Notes: generated by a model from the sequence alone, not told the origin. DNA of 24,582 nucleotides from Rodentolepis nana (GCA_900617975.1 UZAE01000386.1:1-24582); one strand, 5' to 3'; counted from the first letter of the stretch, positions 1-11,500 are shown. Numbers and translations: made by a program.

Positions 1-213
1 GGGGGAGACAGAAGAGTGATTCAAAGATGTTAAAGAGACAGACACAAAGGTAGAAAAAAGGTGAGGTGAATACTGTGGAAGTAGTCGAATATAACACAGT
101 GGGGTCACGGCAGTTTGAAGTGAGAAGTCAACTGCCGGTTAATAGACTTTTTTGCCGTATGAGTAAACGTTGCCCAGGGTGCGCCATGTGGAGTTAAGTC
201 TATCACACACCCC
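1..213 (-). mobile_element. SINE-like retroposon with 5' HDV-like ribozyme, copy A (cut by window edge)
   Basis: Minus-strand copy whose 5' end (GGGGTGTG read on the minus strand) lies at 213. The window starts inside the element, in its internal C-tract, so the tail and target-site duplication cannot be seen. It matches copies B, C, D and G across the 5' domain, the GTTGACTTC segment and the CCCACTGT and GTGTCTGTCTCTT segments. No protein is encoded. Confidence 0.85.
142..213 (-). ncRNA. HDV-like ribozyme, copy A
   Basis: P1 (GGGGTGT with GCACCCT) is intact at 7 bp including the opening G-U. P2 (ATAGACTT with AAGTCTAT) is perfect at 8 bp. The GGGCAAC strand and the catalytic C (minus strand, 154) are kept. 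P3 is weakened (AAC opposite GGC) and P4 has one mismatch (GTTT opposite ATAC). Confidence 0.65.
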
Positions 214-1438
214 ATTGACGTGGTAAATAGCGCTCTTTAGTCAATATATTTCAACAACGTTTCGACTAGTCATTGACGAAAAGAAGGAAAACGGAAAAAA
301 AGTTGACCCATTTTATTATTATTTAATGCAATTACCAATACTACCAGCCAAAGACCAGGAATCAACCATTGTCTCGATTTTGAGAGACAGTATCAAATCA
401 TTGGCTATGAAAGAACAAAAGTTGGTGGGAATTTTTTCTCCGTAACTAAGAAAAAAAAACAAGTAACTTTGGGCCGGTAGAGGTGGGAATTGCTGATTCC
501 TGAATACAATTATTTGAGTAGTTTACTGTACCAGCATATTCTAAAATGCCCAAAAAATGCAAATTTTATTAAATGACACCCGGAATCACGAGATTTCTTT
601 TCCCAAAACAATATTCCACGATATTTTGACAAAGCTATTGAATTATTGGCTTGTACTCTTAGACGCCAAGACTAACAGGCGTTTCAAATCGCAAGCATTC
701 GTTATCATTGCCAAAGGAGGGGGGGGGGGGGGGAAGGTGGAAGGAGAGAATATTGTCATTACTAAATTATCTCCTTCAAAAGAATTCACAGAACAGAAGT
801 TTCCCTTGAACTTTGTTCAAAAGCATTTACTTCCAGTTATGTGACCACCAACTAATACTTATTGATTAGGTTATAAATAAAAAAAATAAACACAGTAAAA
901 TTTCATTTTCTTTCACAAAAAAACACTTTATTAATAGAAATCAAATACCTTATTAAGCTAAAAAATATTAATTTTTAATAACACCAAATAACCGAGAGAA
1001 AGGTATGATGCAGTAATCTCAAATAAATAGAATTTTAGAAAAAAAAATTTTCCCAAAATTTCGAGTACACTAAGTGTCAAATCGAATTAACGCGAATATC
1101 ATAACTGTGACTCTAGTGTCTACTTTATATTAATTAACAAAGAATAATTTTGGCATGAAAAAAACGTGCTTTGCATTAATATCTCCCCAGGAGGGAATGA
1201 ATACATCGGATTAGACAAAGAAAATTGTGTGTCTAGGAGAAGGAAAACAAAGGTAGGCTAGTCCTTCATCGGGGACAACTCAATATGGAAGACCACATTA
1301 GCAAACGCAAAGTTAAGACTTTGACAGGGTTGCATCATGGAGAGACATCTGAATAGCAAAGAGCAGATAATGATTTCAAGTCAGCGAGTCAAGTTCCACT
1401 TTTATCGAAATTTTAGTTGAATTTACTATAGTCACATT
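214..1438. other. No gene seen; A+T-rich intergenic DNA
   Basis: Apart from a run of 15 G at 719-733 and scattered A-tracts I see no coding signal. A 95-codon plus-strand frame at 557-844 crosses the G run and resembles no family. Confidence 0.5.
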
Positions 1439-1510
1439 GGGGTGTGCGATAGACTTACCTCCATGCGGTGCACCCTGGGCAACGTATACTCATACGGCAA
1501 AAAAGTCTAC
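1439..1510 (+). ncRNA. HDV-like ribozyme, copy B (reference fold)
   Basis: Fold by eye: P1 1439-1445 with 1470-1476, 7 bp with a G-U first pair; P2 1450-1456 with 1503-1509; P3 ACC 1457-1459 with GGT 1467-1469; L3 TCCATGC 1460-1466; joining strand GGGCAAC 1477-1483, whose first Gs can pair with the L3 Cs as P1.1; P4 GTAT 1484-1487 with ATAC 1492-1495 around an ACTC loop; joining strand GGC plus A's, with the expected catalytic C at 1498. The order and lengths match the HDV ribozyme double pseudoknot. Cleavage is predicted just before 1439, the element's 5' end. Confidence 0.8.
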
Positions 1511-1733
1511 CAACCGGCAGTTGACTTCTCACTTCAAACTACCATCACCCCACTGTATCTCATATTCCACCACTTTCACAGTACTCACTTTACCTTTTTC
1601 TCTACCTTTGTGTCTGTCTGTCTCTTATGCGTCTGAGAATCGCTCTCCTGATCCCCACCCCTCGACTTTCTGCTACTTTGATGAACCTTCCCTCTATGAA
1701 ACCCGAAGTCAGCTGCCTGCCATTTGAAATAAA
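1439..1733 (+). mobile_element. SINE-like retroposon, copy B
   Basis: A 295 bp copy running from GGGG to an AAATAAA tail. A possible degraded duplication flanks it (TCACATTGG at 1432-1440, overlapping the element's opening Gs, and TCACAATGG at 1740-1748). The body is pyrimidine-rich with TCTGTCTGTCTCTT, CTCGACTTT and GCCTGCCATTTGAAATAAA blocks shared by all copies. Short open frames inside it are incidental. I see no tRNA-type B box, so the head is not tRNA-derived. Confidence 0.88.
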
Positions 1734-3824
1734 CTGCTATCACAATGGCAAATTTGTCCTCTCAGACGGCAAGAAGGCGCTTGATAAGACCGGCTGAGAA
1801 CTCCCTAGGGTTCACAAAATTGAACTCAATATCAACGACGATTAAATATTCATATATCAGCTTGGAGCAAACCGTGACGAGTCCAAATTCCTCCTCTTCT
1901 CCTCCACTAATTGGACAAATTCATCTAAAAAAGACCCATGTTCTTAGCCAAAGTGTACCCAATTTTCGTTTCCATAAAAAAAAGTATGAAAGATCGACTA
2001 ATTACATTGCTGGGTGGGAAAAAAATGATCTCGTTGTCCTGAAGCTCTCAAAATCAAAAGGCCAATTGCGTAAATTTTATATTTAGCAAAAAATAAAATA
2101 AAATAAATATTAAAATAATATATATATCATCATTTTAGATAAAATATTTAATGGCCACTTGCCAAATTCCCAGCATAATGAGTGATCAATCGAATTAGCC
2201 CAAATATAAAAATGAGTAGTCTAATTGATATTTCCAGGCTTGGGATGTGTAAGCACAGAATATTCAAATGACAAATAGAATTTGGCAAATGAAAAGTGAA
2301 AGCAAGAGGAAAGGCGTAAAAATGTTAAAGTGAAACAAAAACGAAGTTTTAATCATTATTATTATTATATAACGAGAAAATCAATGCAAAAAAGAAAAAA
2401 ATGGCCACACAAAAAATGGATTTAAAATTTCCGACTGAATATAGGGAAAAAGTTTAAATGAAATCGATCCTACTTAGCAGTCTTAACTCTCGCCTGAGCA
2501 ATAAAAGATCGCAATACTGAAACACCTTTTGAGAGTTATTTTTCCAAACATATGAACACGATGGAGGTGATTAAATGCCAAGAAGAACTCACTAAAAGTC
2601 AGTTTTCTTAGCCAACTCGTTTTGCGCTGAATCGTTCCGTAAAATAGGAGGAAAATAGCTCCAAATAAAACTTATAATTGTTATTCCTTTAACTATGAAT
2701 ATTTGAGGTGTGGATGTGATTATAGAGAAGACGCACACAATTTTAAAAATCAAATAACTTCTTACTTGGTTTCAGAAACATCAAAATATGCATAAGCATT
2801 CAGTGTTATAAATTCTGCGATCCAAAGTTTTGAATTAGCGTTCTTAGTCCTAAAATGCCCGCAAAACTGTAGAGTCCTCATTCAGAATAAGCTTCATTAG
2901 TACAAGACTCATAACTGAAGGCCTTATTGGCGTTTGAAACATGTTCAATATGTGTCTACAGCCTTCGCCTGATACCTCATCAATACTCATCACATCGACA
3001 GCATCAATCTGCGAAAAATCATTCAGGCGTTAAAGAGTTAATGGCAGTTGCACCTATCTGATAATAAACTTCTAAACGGATCTTTCAACGCTCTAATACA
3101 CACCAAAAAAGTACTTAACCAATGCTTCAATTGGGAACTGCTATTTAATTAGTCTGTACTGCCAATCAAGTTGCTTGTTTGTGACAAAAAGGAAAGAAAA
3201 CTGAACAACCAGGACTCTTAATCAGGAGATAAATTGAAGGCTATTCCATATGCTATCGAGTTTTTCGCCTCACTTTTTTCATGAAACAATTTACCTAATG
3301 CACAATCACTTTAAGCTAGCCGAATAGCAAAGCACGTGGTGAGAGCTCCATTCAAAGTAATTTACGACCTTACATATATCCTCACCCCCCACCCCCCACC
3401 CCACCCCCGACCATTGTAAAAAAACATGGTCACTCTTCCCCAAAGTGAAATTATTCTCTAGGGAGAGAGAGAGAGAGAATAATCAATCCTTGGATCTCGA
3501 GATTGCTCAGCCCTACTGTTTATTACATTTCACAATAAATCCTATAGTGAGAATAAAAGGATCATAGAACCAATGATCTGTAAGAAAGTAAACAAAAATT
3601 CAGGATGGCCTCGTAATCTTTATAATCGCCGTATTTGCAAATAAGTAAGCAAACAAAAAATAATATGCTCCCATATTAAGTAGTAGTAAATCTACGTTGT
3701 TTGGATCAGGATAGGGGCAAACAATATGGATTATTAGCATTAGTGATCATTCCTAGTTTGGATCCAATCTCACTTGCTGTCAAAAAAACTTGCATCAAAT
3801 TACTCATTTCATTAATATTTAACT
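1734..3824. other. No gene seen; A+T-rich DNA with simple repeats
   Basis: Contains an A+T-rich stretch (2086-2130), a CACCCCCC-type run (about 3382-3410) and a GA repeat (about 3461-3478). A 113-codon plus-strand frame at 1745-2086 directly follows copy B; it is serine/lysine-rich and matches nothing I know. Confidence 0.45.
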
Positions 3825-3897
3825 GGGGTGCCCAATAGACTAACCACCACGTGGTGTACCTTGGGCAACGTATACTAATACGGCAAAAATGTCTATT
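3825..3897 (+). ncRNA. HDV-like ribozyme, copy C
   Basis: P1 is GGGGTGC with GTACCTT, 7 bp kept with three G-U wobbles. P2 is AATAGAC with GTCTATT, 7 bp, having lost its inner two pairs. P3 ACC/GGT, GGGCAAC and P4 GTAT/ATAC are intact. The catalytic C is at 3884. L3 begins ACC in place of TCC. Confidence 0.7.
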
Positions 3898-4156
3898 GAA
3901 CGGCAGTTGACTTCTTACTTCAAACTACCAAGATCCCACTGTATGTCATATTCGACCCCTTTCACAGTACTCATCTTACCTTTTTTATACCTTTGTGTCT
4001 GTCTGTCTGTCTCTTTTACATCTGTGAATCACTCTTCTGTTTCCCCACTCGACTTTTTGCCACTTTGATGTTCCTTCTCCTCTATGTGAAGCCCCGAAGT
4101 CAGCTCCAGGGCTAATGATAACTATCAAAGCGCCTGCCATTTGATATAAATAAATA
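3825..4156 (+). mobile_element. SINE-like retroposon, copy C, with clear 11-bp target-site duplication
   Basis: The copy runs from GGGG at 3825 to an (AAAT)n tail. It is flanked by an exact 11 bp duplication AATATTTAACT at 3814-3824 and 4157-4167. The A-rich tail, the duplication and the absence of terminal inverted repeats indicate target-primed reverse transcription, not cut-and-paste transposition. Confidence 0.9.
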
Positions 4157-4449
4157 AATATTTAACTAATCGATTGACTCAACCTTTGTCAACTATCTAT
4201 TGGCCCTTTATGGTGTCGAAAAATCAGCCCCGATTTGTTACAAACACTATTCATGGCAAGAGGTATACTTGGCTCTTCTTTTACCATCTTTGCTTGGACA
4301 GATAATATGGGACTGGCAAATTTAATAATTTAGAAATGGTGAGTTTAGATTACTTAATGATTCATGATTAGCAGTTTAATGCTAAGGACCCGTAGAAAGC
4401 ACTAATCCTACCGTCTTCGTGATATTTCTGCAATTTGGTCATTGTAATG

Positions 4450-4935
4450 TCAACATAAAAGGGAATTAAAATCCCCACCTTCGTGAACAGAAGGCAAGGC
4501 CTTGAATAAGAAGCGTGTAGTAATTGCAATCATTCTTACTAAACGCCTATCATAAAACGTCAGGACAAAGACTGAGGGTATGGAAAGAAACAAAGGACAA
4601 TTTTTTAGAAGAGCGCACAAATAGTTCATCGGCTTGGATTAGAACTTGATATAGGCCATCAAAAGTCCAATGACGGTTCCAATTAACCCAGTGCATATGA
4701 ATAAGTCTGGTTCAGAAAACGAACGTCAATTTGGTATCAGATATATCAATCATCAATTGATCTTTCCCTACTCCCAAGAGGTGAGACTGAAAACGATTAG
4801 AAATATTTCATCCATAACACTTAAATTGAACTGGGAAAGATAGTTCACAAATTGCACTCTCTATGGGTCACTTTGGTCTTACTTCTAATGAGGACACAAC
4901 AAATGAAATGAAAAGAAAAAAAAGACTCAATTACC
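4450..4935 (-). other. RTEL1: RTEL1 3' end: three phase-compatible candidate terminal exons
   Basis: Exon 21 ends ...APGLLR plus one base at donor 4935|gtaatt. Three downstream 3' splice sites continue in phase and reach a stop. (a) 4786-4746 adds a short tail ending SIDD (total ~1,040 aa). (b) 4706-4639 adds a hydrophobic tail, [19 protein letters not shown]..., resembling a membrane segment (~1,049 aa). (c) 4571-4450 adds about 40 residues beginning [15 protein letters not shown] (~1,067 aa). Option (c) looks most like the amphipathic helix that follows LLQGFYQF in vertebrate RTEL1, but the similarity is weak. Option (b) would put a membrane-like segment on a nuclear helicase and is therefore suspect. 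Reading through the donor gives LLRGN and a stop. Sequence alone cannot choose. Confidence 0.4.
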
Positions 4936-5457
4936 TCTGAGTAAGCCAGGTGCTTCCAGTGGAAGGAAGATACCAGCCAGCGCAGCAAAAACCCTCTCAA
5001 CAGATGACTTCCCAGATTCATTTTTGCCCATTTTGTAAGTCGATAGAGCCGACTAGAGGAGGGGGGGGGGGGAATAAACAGCGCCATCAAATAGCAACCC
5101 ATTGGCTAAATTAACCTTCGCTTCATGGGAGAGAGATAAATTTACCTTAAAATCTTCAAAGAGATTATTCTCACTTGCAGCGCCATTCCGATTTAATATA
5201 GCCCGAACGGAGGAGATGTAGTCTGTTGGAGTAGTGTTGCCAACTTTGGTAACCACGTTGCCACGCTCTTTGATAAGTTTAATGCGTTTTGACGCTTGAT
5301 GGCGCTCCAGTAAACGCTGATCTAGGTCATCGTTGGTGGAGTTGCTTTTGCTATTGCTTAGTACAGAGGCCTTGGCATCATCGAAGAACGGCCTTTTGTG
5401 ACGGAGATCTGAGGATATCTGCCGAAGGGAATAGGTAAGAAAAGGTATTAAGATAGC

Positions 5458-5502
<45 letters not shown>

Positions 5503-8500
5503 CTGAGTTAACTCTGGTAATGAGAGCAAAAACAAATCAAATCAAATAGTCACCTCGAGACAACGCGACCTCAAAGCAATGCCCACAATCCTAGAGGCTC
5601 AATGTCAAACGTTTAAAATGCTGTTTTCGATGTGCGCAAACAGAAAAACAAGATATTCTCAATTTATCCAACTTTAAAATGTCCCCCCCCCCCCCCCCCC
5701 CCCCCCACCCTCCCTCTTTCTATGTTTGCAACCACTAAAAGGAAGAGGACCCATTATTTCGTCATTTAACAGATAGTAATAATAGTAACTTTGCACAGCA
5801 TACTATTTCTCCATTCTCCACGTCAATGAAACAGAACATTCAAAGAACAATTCCATAATTTTGTCAGCAACAAAGGATCTTAAGATAAATTAGAGTAACG
5901 GTCATTGATTTCGGGCCTAAAAGCCAAACACGATGCAATCATTCTACTTCAGCTGGATGACTAATTTGGAGGCGTTAAACGCCAAAATAATGCCCCTCTT
6001 GCTAAAACAACCTTTAAGTTGTTGTTGGACGACTAAAAAAAAACCGAGAAACGCAGAAGTTTGTCAGGCAAACACTCGGCCTCCACATAATTATTCCAAT
6101 TTCAAGGCTGCGAAAGAAAATGGTACAGTTGACAGAAACAAAACTTACAATGTCAAGAGAGAGGAGATAATGTCTTACTAAGGTGAAAGTAGTTATAGAA
6201 TTTCACAAAGATCGCCCTTACTTCAATGCACCTTGATATGAAAGTAGGGTAACCTAATGTCAAATCGTAAACTCCCATACCAATACGACCTCGCAATAAA
6301 TAGACGGGCCAATGAAAACCTCACCAATAAGTTAAAAACCGGGGCGTGTGATAGGCTTACCTCCATGTGGTGCACCCTGGGCAACGTATACTCATAGGGC
6401 AAAAAAGTCTATTAGCCGGCAGTTGGCTTCTCACTTCAAACTACAATCACCCCACTGTATATTATATTCGACTACTTCAACAGTAATCACCTCACCTTTT
6501 TTCTACTTTTGCGTCTGTCTCTTTTAAATCTTTGAAATACGCTTCTGTTTCCCCCCCCCCCCCCCCCCTCGACTTTTTTTCACTTTGAGGTTCCTTTCCC
6601 TCTGTAAAGCCTGAAGTCAACTAAAGAGCTAATGATAATTATCAAAACGCCTGCCATTTGAAATAAACAAATAATTTGAAAACCATGGTAACTACCTAGA
6701 GCAAGTTAACCACATTCTGAAATTGTATAACAATAGACACATTTAGGCCAGTAGTAGCGATAATTGTACTAAAATGAAAATCAGCAAGTTTGTTCGTTCT
6801 GAACGCCTATTGGAAATGAAACTAGGGACTCATTTTACAATAAGTCCCTTTTATAAAATTAGTAGAAAATACCTGTTGACTGCTACTGTTGCCACTTTTA
6901 TAGACTCGATCCAGTAATGAGCTAGAAGACGAGGCCTCGCTTTTCTTAGACTCCTCCTCTGTTGATACCTCCTGAGTATCATTCTGAGAATAGTATTCCG
7001 TAAGGAAATCACCACTTTCTGGCTGCGAAGCCAAGCTTCCTGCATACGTCTTAACCTACAGAGGAGTAAATTAATTTATCGGAATTCAGAAGCTCACATG
7101 ATCTGCAGCGCTAGGAAATGTAATTCGACCATCTTCTAGAAATCTACTAGTGAGAAGGGAGGCACGATGTACTGTTGCTAATCGCCTTGGTGGAGGTCTC
7201 GAACTACCTTTGATAACTGCTGGATACTGAAATCAAAAAAACGAAGTGATAAAGCGTTTCACAAGGAGTTCATCATCGTAATATATTCGTTACCTTTGCT
7301 TCAGCATTACGATAGAATTCCGTGGTCACTTTAACAACAGGACCAAAGGAGTCAAAGACGCGGATATTGGATTGCATCCACGCTGGAAGATGTGATTTAG
7401 CTTCTTGTGATGCAAATCGCTCATCACAGAGGAAAATCATACCGTAGTCCCGAATGTGACGAATCACTCTATTAAATGAGATTAGAAAATACTACTTACT
7501 GACTAATTATAAGTAGTAGTTAATTGAAAATAGCACTCACCTACCAACGGCCTGATTAACAGCCCGCCAAGCTTGTAACTTGTACCACTGTCGTCCAGTG
7601 GGCATTTCGACTTTCTTCCCAACAGAAGTTTGCTCCTGTTGTTGTTGTTTAAAACGTTGCTCATCAAGAAAAGCCATTTTAATTTTGATGCGTGGATCTT
7701 CACGAGGAGGGTAAGCGATGCCAACAATGAAAACGGCGCGAGATGTGTGATCAGTGAGATCGAGACCTTCGCTGACCTTGCCACGCATTACCGCAAAGAG
7801 GGCCGAACCGCCTCCACTGCTGGCGGCTTCCACATAACCTGTGGTTATCTATCAAGAAATAAGGATAATTTAGAGAACTCAAAAATCATTTTAAAATTAG
7901 TTAAATAAAACTATACTGATATACAAGGCAAAAAACTTGACCATGTAGTCAAGATCACGGATACTTTCTTTCCAAAAGAATGTATAACGAAAATGATGTA
8001 GATCACGAACGACACTCCGTTTTGTTTATAAAATTAAATAGATAAATTTATGAAATAAAGTCCCTTCATAAGAGTGATGATGAAGGATTCATTCAGCACC
8101 GGAACAATGGCAGTTTTGTTCAGACTGCCTATCACTATATCAGTATTAGAGTTTGTCCATAAACTGGTAAGAATGTAAGGAAGTTTAGAGGTCACCCGCG
8201 GGAAATGGATTACTCAATCCAGAGATATAGCTAGGATCCTGTAAAGTTGAGTAATTTTCGTTAGCATTTCATTATAAGACAAGTTCCAATTGTGGATAAA
8301 CTACGAACTAGAACGAAGCAAGAGCGTATTACGAAGCCATCAAGTTTAACCGCAGCTTTCAAATGATATATTCCACTTCAAAAGCTTATCTGCTGTGACT
8401 CTTCGATAAGACCTTCAAATTACCAATCTAACCAAATAATTGAGCTATTTCAATGCACGCTCTTTGCCTTTCTTCGTTCCACAACCACTACAAGCGTAAT

Positions 8501-11500
8501 CAATAGAACTCGAGTACATTCAAATGAGGACCAAGCTCATTAGTTAAGCACTCTAGTACACATTTAGGTTATATAATTATGCTCAATTTTGCCAGGCTTT
8601 GACACATTTGAACATGAGGCAACTAATAGTGGGTTCAATGGGATATAAAGTTCCTTAATTATACAAGATACCATGTGCAATAATGAACTAAGTTGGGAAT
8701 GTGTTTTAGGGATAAATTCTTAGCAATCGTGTCTGCCCATGTTTCACTCATATAGTAGGTACTGGAACATGATCCTACCTTACCAAGACATTTTAATACA
8801 GATAATAATAATAATAATCTCTTAATTTAATAAATTCAATTAACAACGCGACCTGCCAATAAGAGCCAATTTTTGAATAATTAGAAACGGAAGTTATCTT
8901 TTCAAGAGGGAAGATAGGGATGAGCTAACCTGTTGAAATTGATTCTTATCACGAGGTTCAATGAATGTCTTCTTGGCATCCACCAGTCTTCCATAGATAT
9001 CACAATTCTACCAAAAAAAGTGTTCAAGAAAACCTCAAACTCCTTGAGTCAATAACAACTACACTGGAGAGAAATCTCTTCAAAAATTCCCTCACCTGCC
9101 AGGATTGAATGCAACTCTTCATGAGAGCGTAGGACGGAAAGAAAATGAGAACACCACCCGGGACAATACGGAAGAGATTCACTAAGATAGCATATTAAAC
9201 AAAAAAAATAGAGAGGGTGAATGGCAACACCGAAATACACGACAAAGCACTCATACCCAAAGTGAGTCCCAGCGACTTGTGATATGAGGCGTTTCCACGA
9301 TATTCATAACTTGAATTCAACATTCCACTATCGGGCGCTTTTGGAAGCACGCAAAGTTGAATTTGATCGTGGTTAATGACGTGAGGATTTTGGAGCACAA
9401 TTGCTGAATGTCTGAAAATAGGGGAAATAGAGTAGGTTAAGTTAGAGTAAAATGGAATAAAAACTTGGACTTACAAATCTAATTCGGCTTGAAGAGATGA
9501 TATAGGGTAGAGGGTACCACTGGTGAGAATAATGTTGCGAACGTTCAGTGACAGCAATTCGTGCATCGCTCTAGAAGACAATAAGGGTAAGTTGTAAAGT
9601 TTAGTCAGATCGTTAGCTTAGTTAACACAAATTTCCCATTTCAACGATTGATTGAGGTGAACCGGTTTTCTTCAATAGCTTAAGACTATACTTAAAAAAT
9701 TACGATGGAAATGGCATTTGCTAAAAGAGGATTGAAAATCCAATAATCACAGACCCATAGTAACTAATGTACTATCGATTAAAACTGTCTGCAAAATTAG
9801 CAAGATTTGGCAGGCAAGGACAAACGAATGAAATTTTTCACAAAGTAAAAGTTACCATCAGAAACCATTTTGAGTAGATACAAAGATGAATGGTAAATCT
9901 GTGCACAAGTCTACACTAAGAAGGTGCGATATTGATCGATGTAACAATTATTGAACCCAAATTACCAGGAGTGATTGACTTTAAATTGGCTGAGACAATA
10001 TATCAAACAGATGCTAAATAGGTTTTCGGTTCAATATTCTGATTAAAAAGGCCTGTTGACAAGAAGAGTTAACAGAATCTGGGATTTGAACTTTGGGATA
10101 TCAAATTATAACACAGTGGGACAAAGCAATTGGATTGAAATGTAAACGTCCCATTAAAGTAAAAAAAAACTCATTACGCAAAGTCATTTTAGCAAAGTCA
10201 ATTTTCCTTTCTACTCTTAAAAACTAATCCTCTCCAACCTCCTTCCTTAAACCTTTACATAAACCAAAGCATTTTTCTTCGGCTTCAAACGCTTCCAAAT
10301 AAAGCTTTGCGAGAGCTCCAGCTTCGCCTAATTGAATGAAGAAAAAGTAAACTTAGACCGAAAAATTGATATTCACCTAAATGGTCAACTAAAAACCATG
10401 CGTTTACTCGTGTGTAGGGAATGGATTTACACAACTAGATTATGATAAAAAGAACTCACTTTCCCGGAGTGAGACACCAGTAGCTGAGACAGACGTTTTT
10501 AGTGAGTTTGGTGGAGCCTCCTCCTTCTTCTTCCCCAATCCGAATAGGATTATTGCCCCAAACGTCTCCCGTCGTTGCCGCCGCAGTCTCCCGAAAGAGT
10601 TGGGCCATGGGTAGCTCCACTTTTATATGCACTCGGAAACAACTCGCCGAGCGTTGGCGGGAGAGGAGGGAGAGAGAATTGCCGGTGGTTTTATCCGAAA
10701 AGACTTTCTAGAAGTCACCGACCAGCATTGATTACCACAATCTTCAATTTCCCCACAAAAGCTCTTTGTGTGGGACTAGTGTGCTGGTCAAATGGTGAAT
10801 TACCCATTAACTTATGAGGCTTAATAAAATTTCGACTCCAGTAATGCTAATATAAAGTTTTTGCCTATGCGTAAGTGTATCTCAAATTGCGTGCTTCGGA
10901 CATACTAAGATTATACTACTTATGAGCACCCCAAAAACTCGATATACAATTAAATCAAAATGCAAGTTCCACCCCCTCCCAAGTTTAATGAGAGAAAAAG
11001 AAAACTTTTACCTATAGGTTAGAGATTCAAAATTTACCAACCCAAACTCCCTTTAAAAGCAGACTGAAATGGCGTGTTTGTTGATTGCAATGAACTTAAG
11101 TCGAGCTGAATAACCTTCATGACCTAACCCTGTTTGTGCTGTTTGAGAGCAAAATAGCAAACCGATAAATATGTAGAGGAGCTTCAAGTTAACCACTTAA
11201 TTTAACTTTGAGACAACACAGTGAGCCGTATTTTTTTCAAAACGTGCCATTTTATTTCAAATTCTACATACCTGTAGGAATTCAGCCACATGTGATAATC
11301 CCCGACCTCTCCGAAATTTGGCAACTGGGGAAAAATAGAATGATTAGAAAAGGAATAAGATTGGACCTAGCAAATTATAAACCTACTATCCATAGATATT
11401 GACGCTGCAATGACTTGATCAATAAGTTCTTGTGTTTGAGCCTGATTTCCAGGTGTGATTCCAGCTTGGCCGAGAAACTCGAAAATATACCTTTGAAGAT

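Noticed and set aside
557..844. 95-codon plus-strand ORF
   Set aside because: It crosses a G homopolymer (six glycines) and resembles no known family; likely chance.
1437..1727. ORFs inside retroposon copy B
   Set aside because: They overlap the ribozyme and pyrimidine-rich body and are not conserved in the other copies.
1439..1733. tRNA-derived SINE, MITE, solo LTR or hammerhead-type retrozyme
   Set aside because: No A/B box pair, no terminal inverted repeats, no TG...CA ends and no CTGATGAG...GAAA hammerhead core. An A-rich tail with 11-15 bp duplications points to a LINE-mobilised retroposon.
1745..2086. 113-codon plus-strand ORF after retroposon copy B
   Set aside because: Low-complexity Ser/Lys-rich, no recognisable domain, and it begins within the apparent insertion flank. 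It cannot be supported as a gene.
4845..5102. 85-codon minus-strand ORF
   Set aside because: A frame-shadow over RTEL1 exon 21 and its flanking introns.
5548..5586. Possible 37 nt RTEL1 exon between good splice sites ([12 protein letters not shown])
   Set aside because: 37 nt is not a multiple of three, and exons 19 and 20 are both phase 0, so including it would break the frame.
5933..6181. 82-codon plus-strand ORF in RTEL1 intron 19
   Set aside because: Antisense within an intron, with no domain and no supporting context.
10223..10331. Protein-like minus-strand frame ([20 protein letters not shown]) after a good 3' splice site, inside RTEL1 intron 11
   Set aside because: Joined after exon 11 (two leftover bases) it falls in the wrong phase and hits a stop, while exon 11 to exon 12 (9570) gives the exact family sequence TPGKAMHELL. 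It may be a decoy exon or chance.
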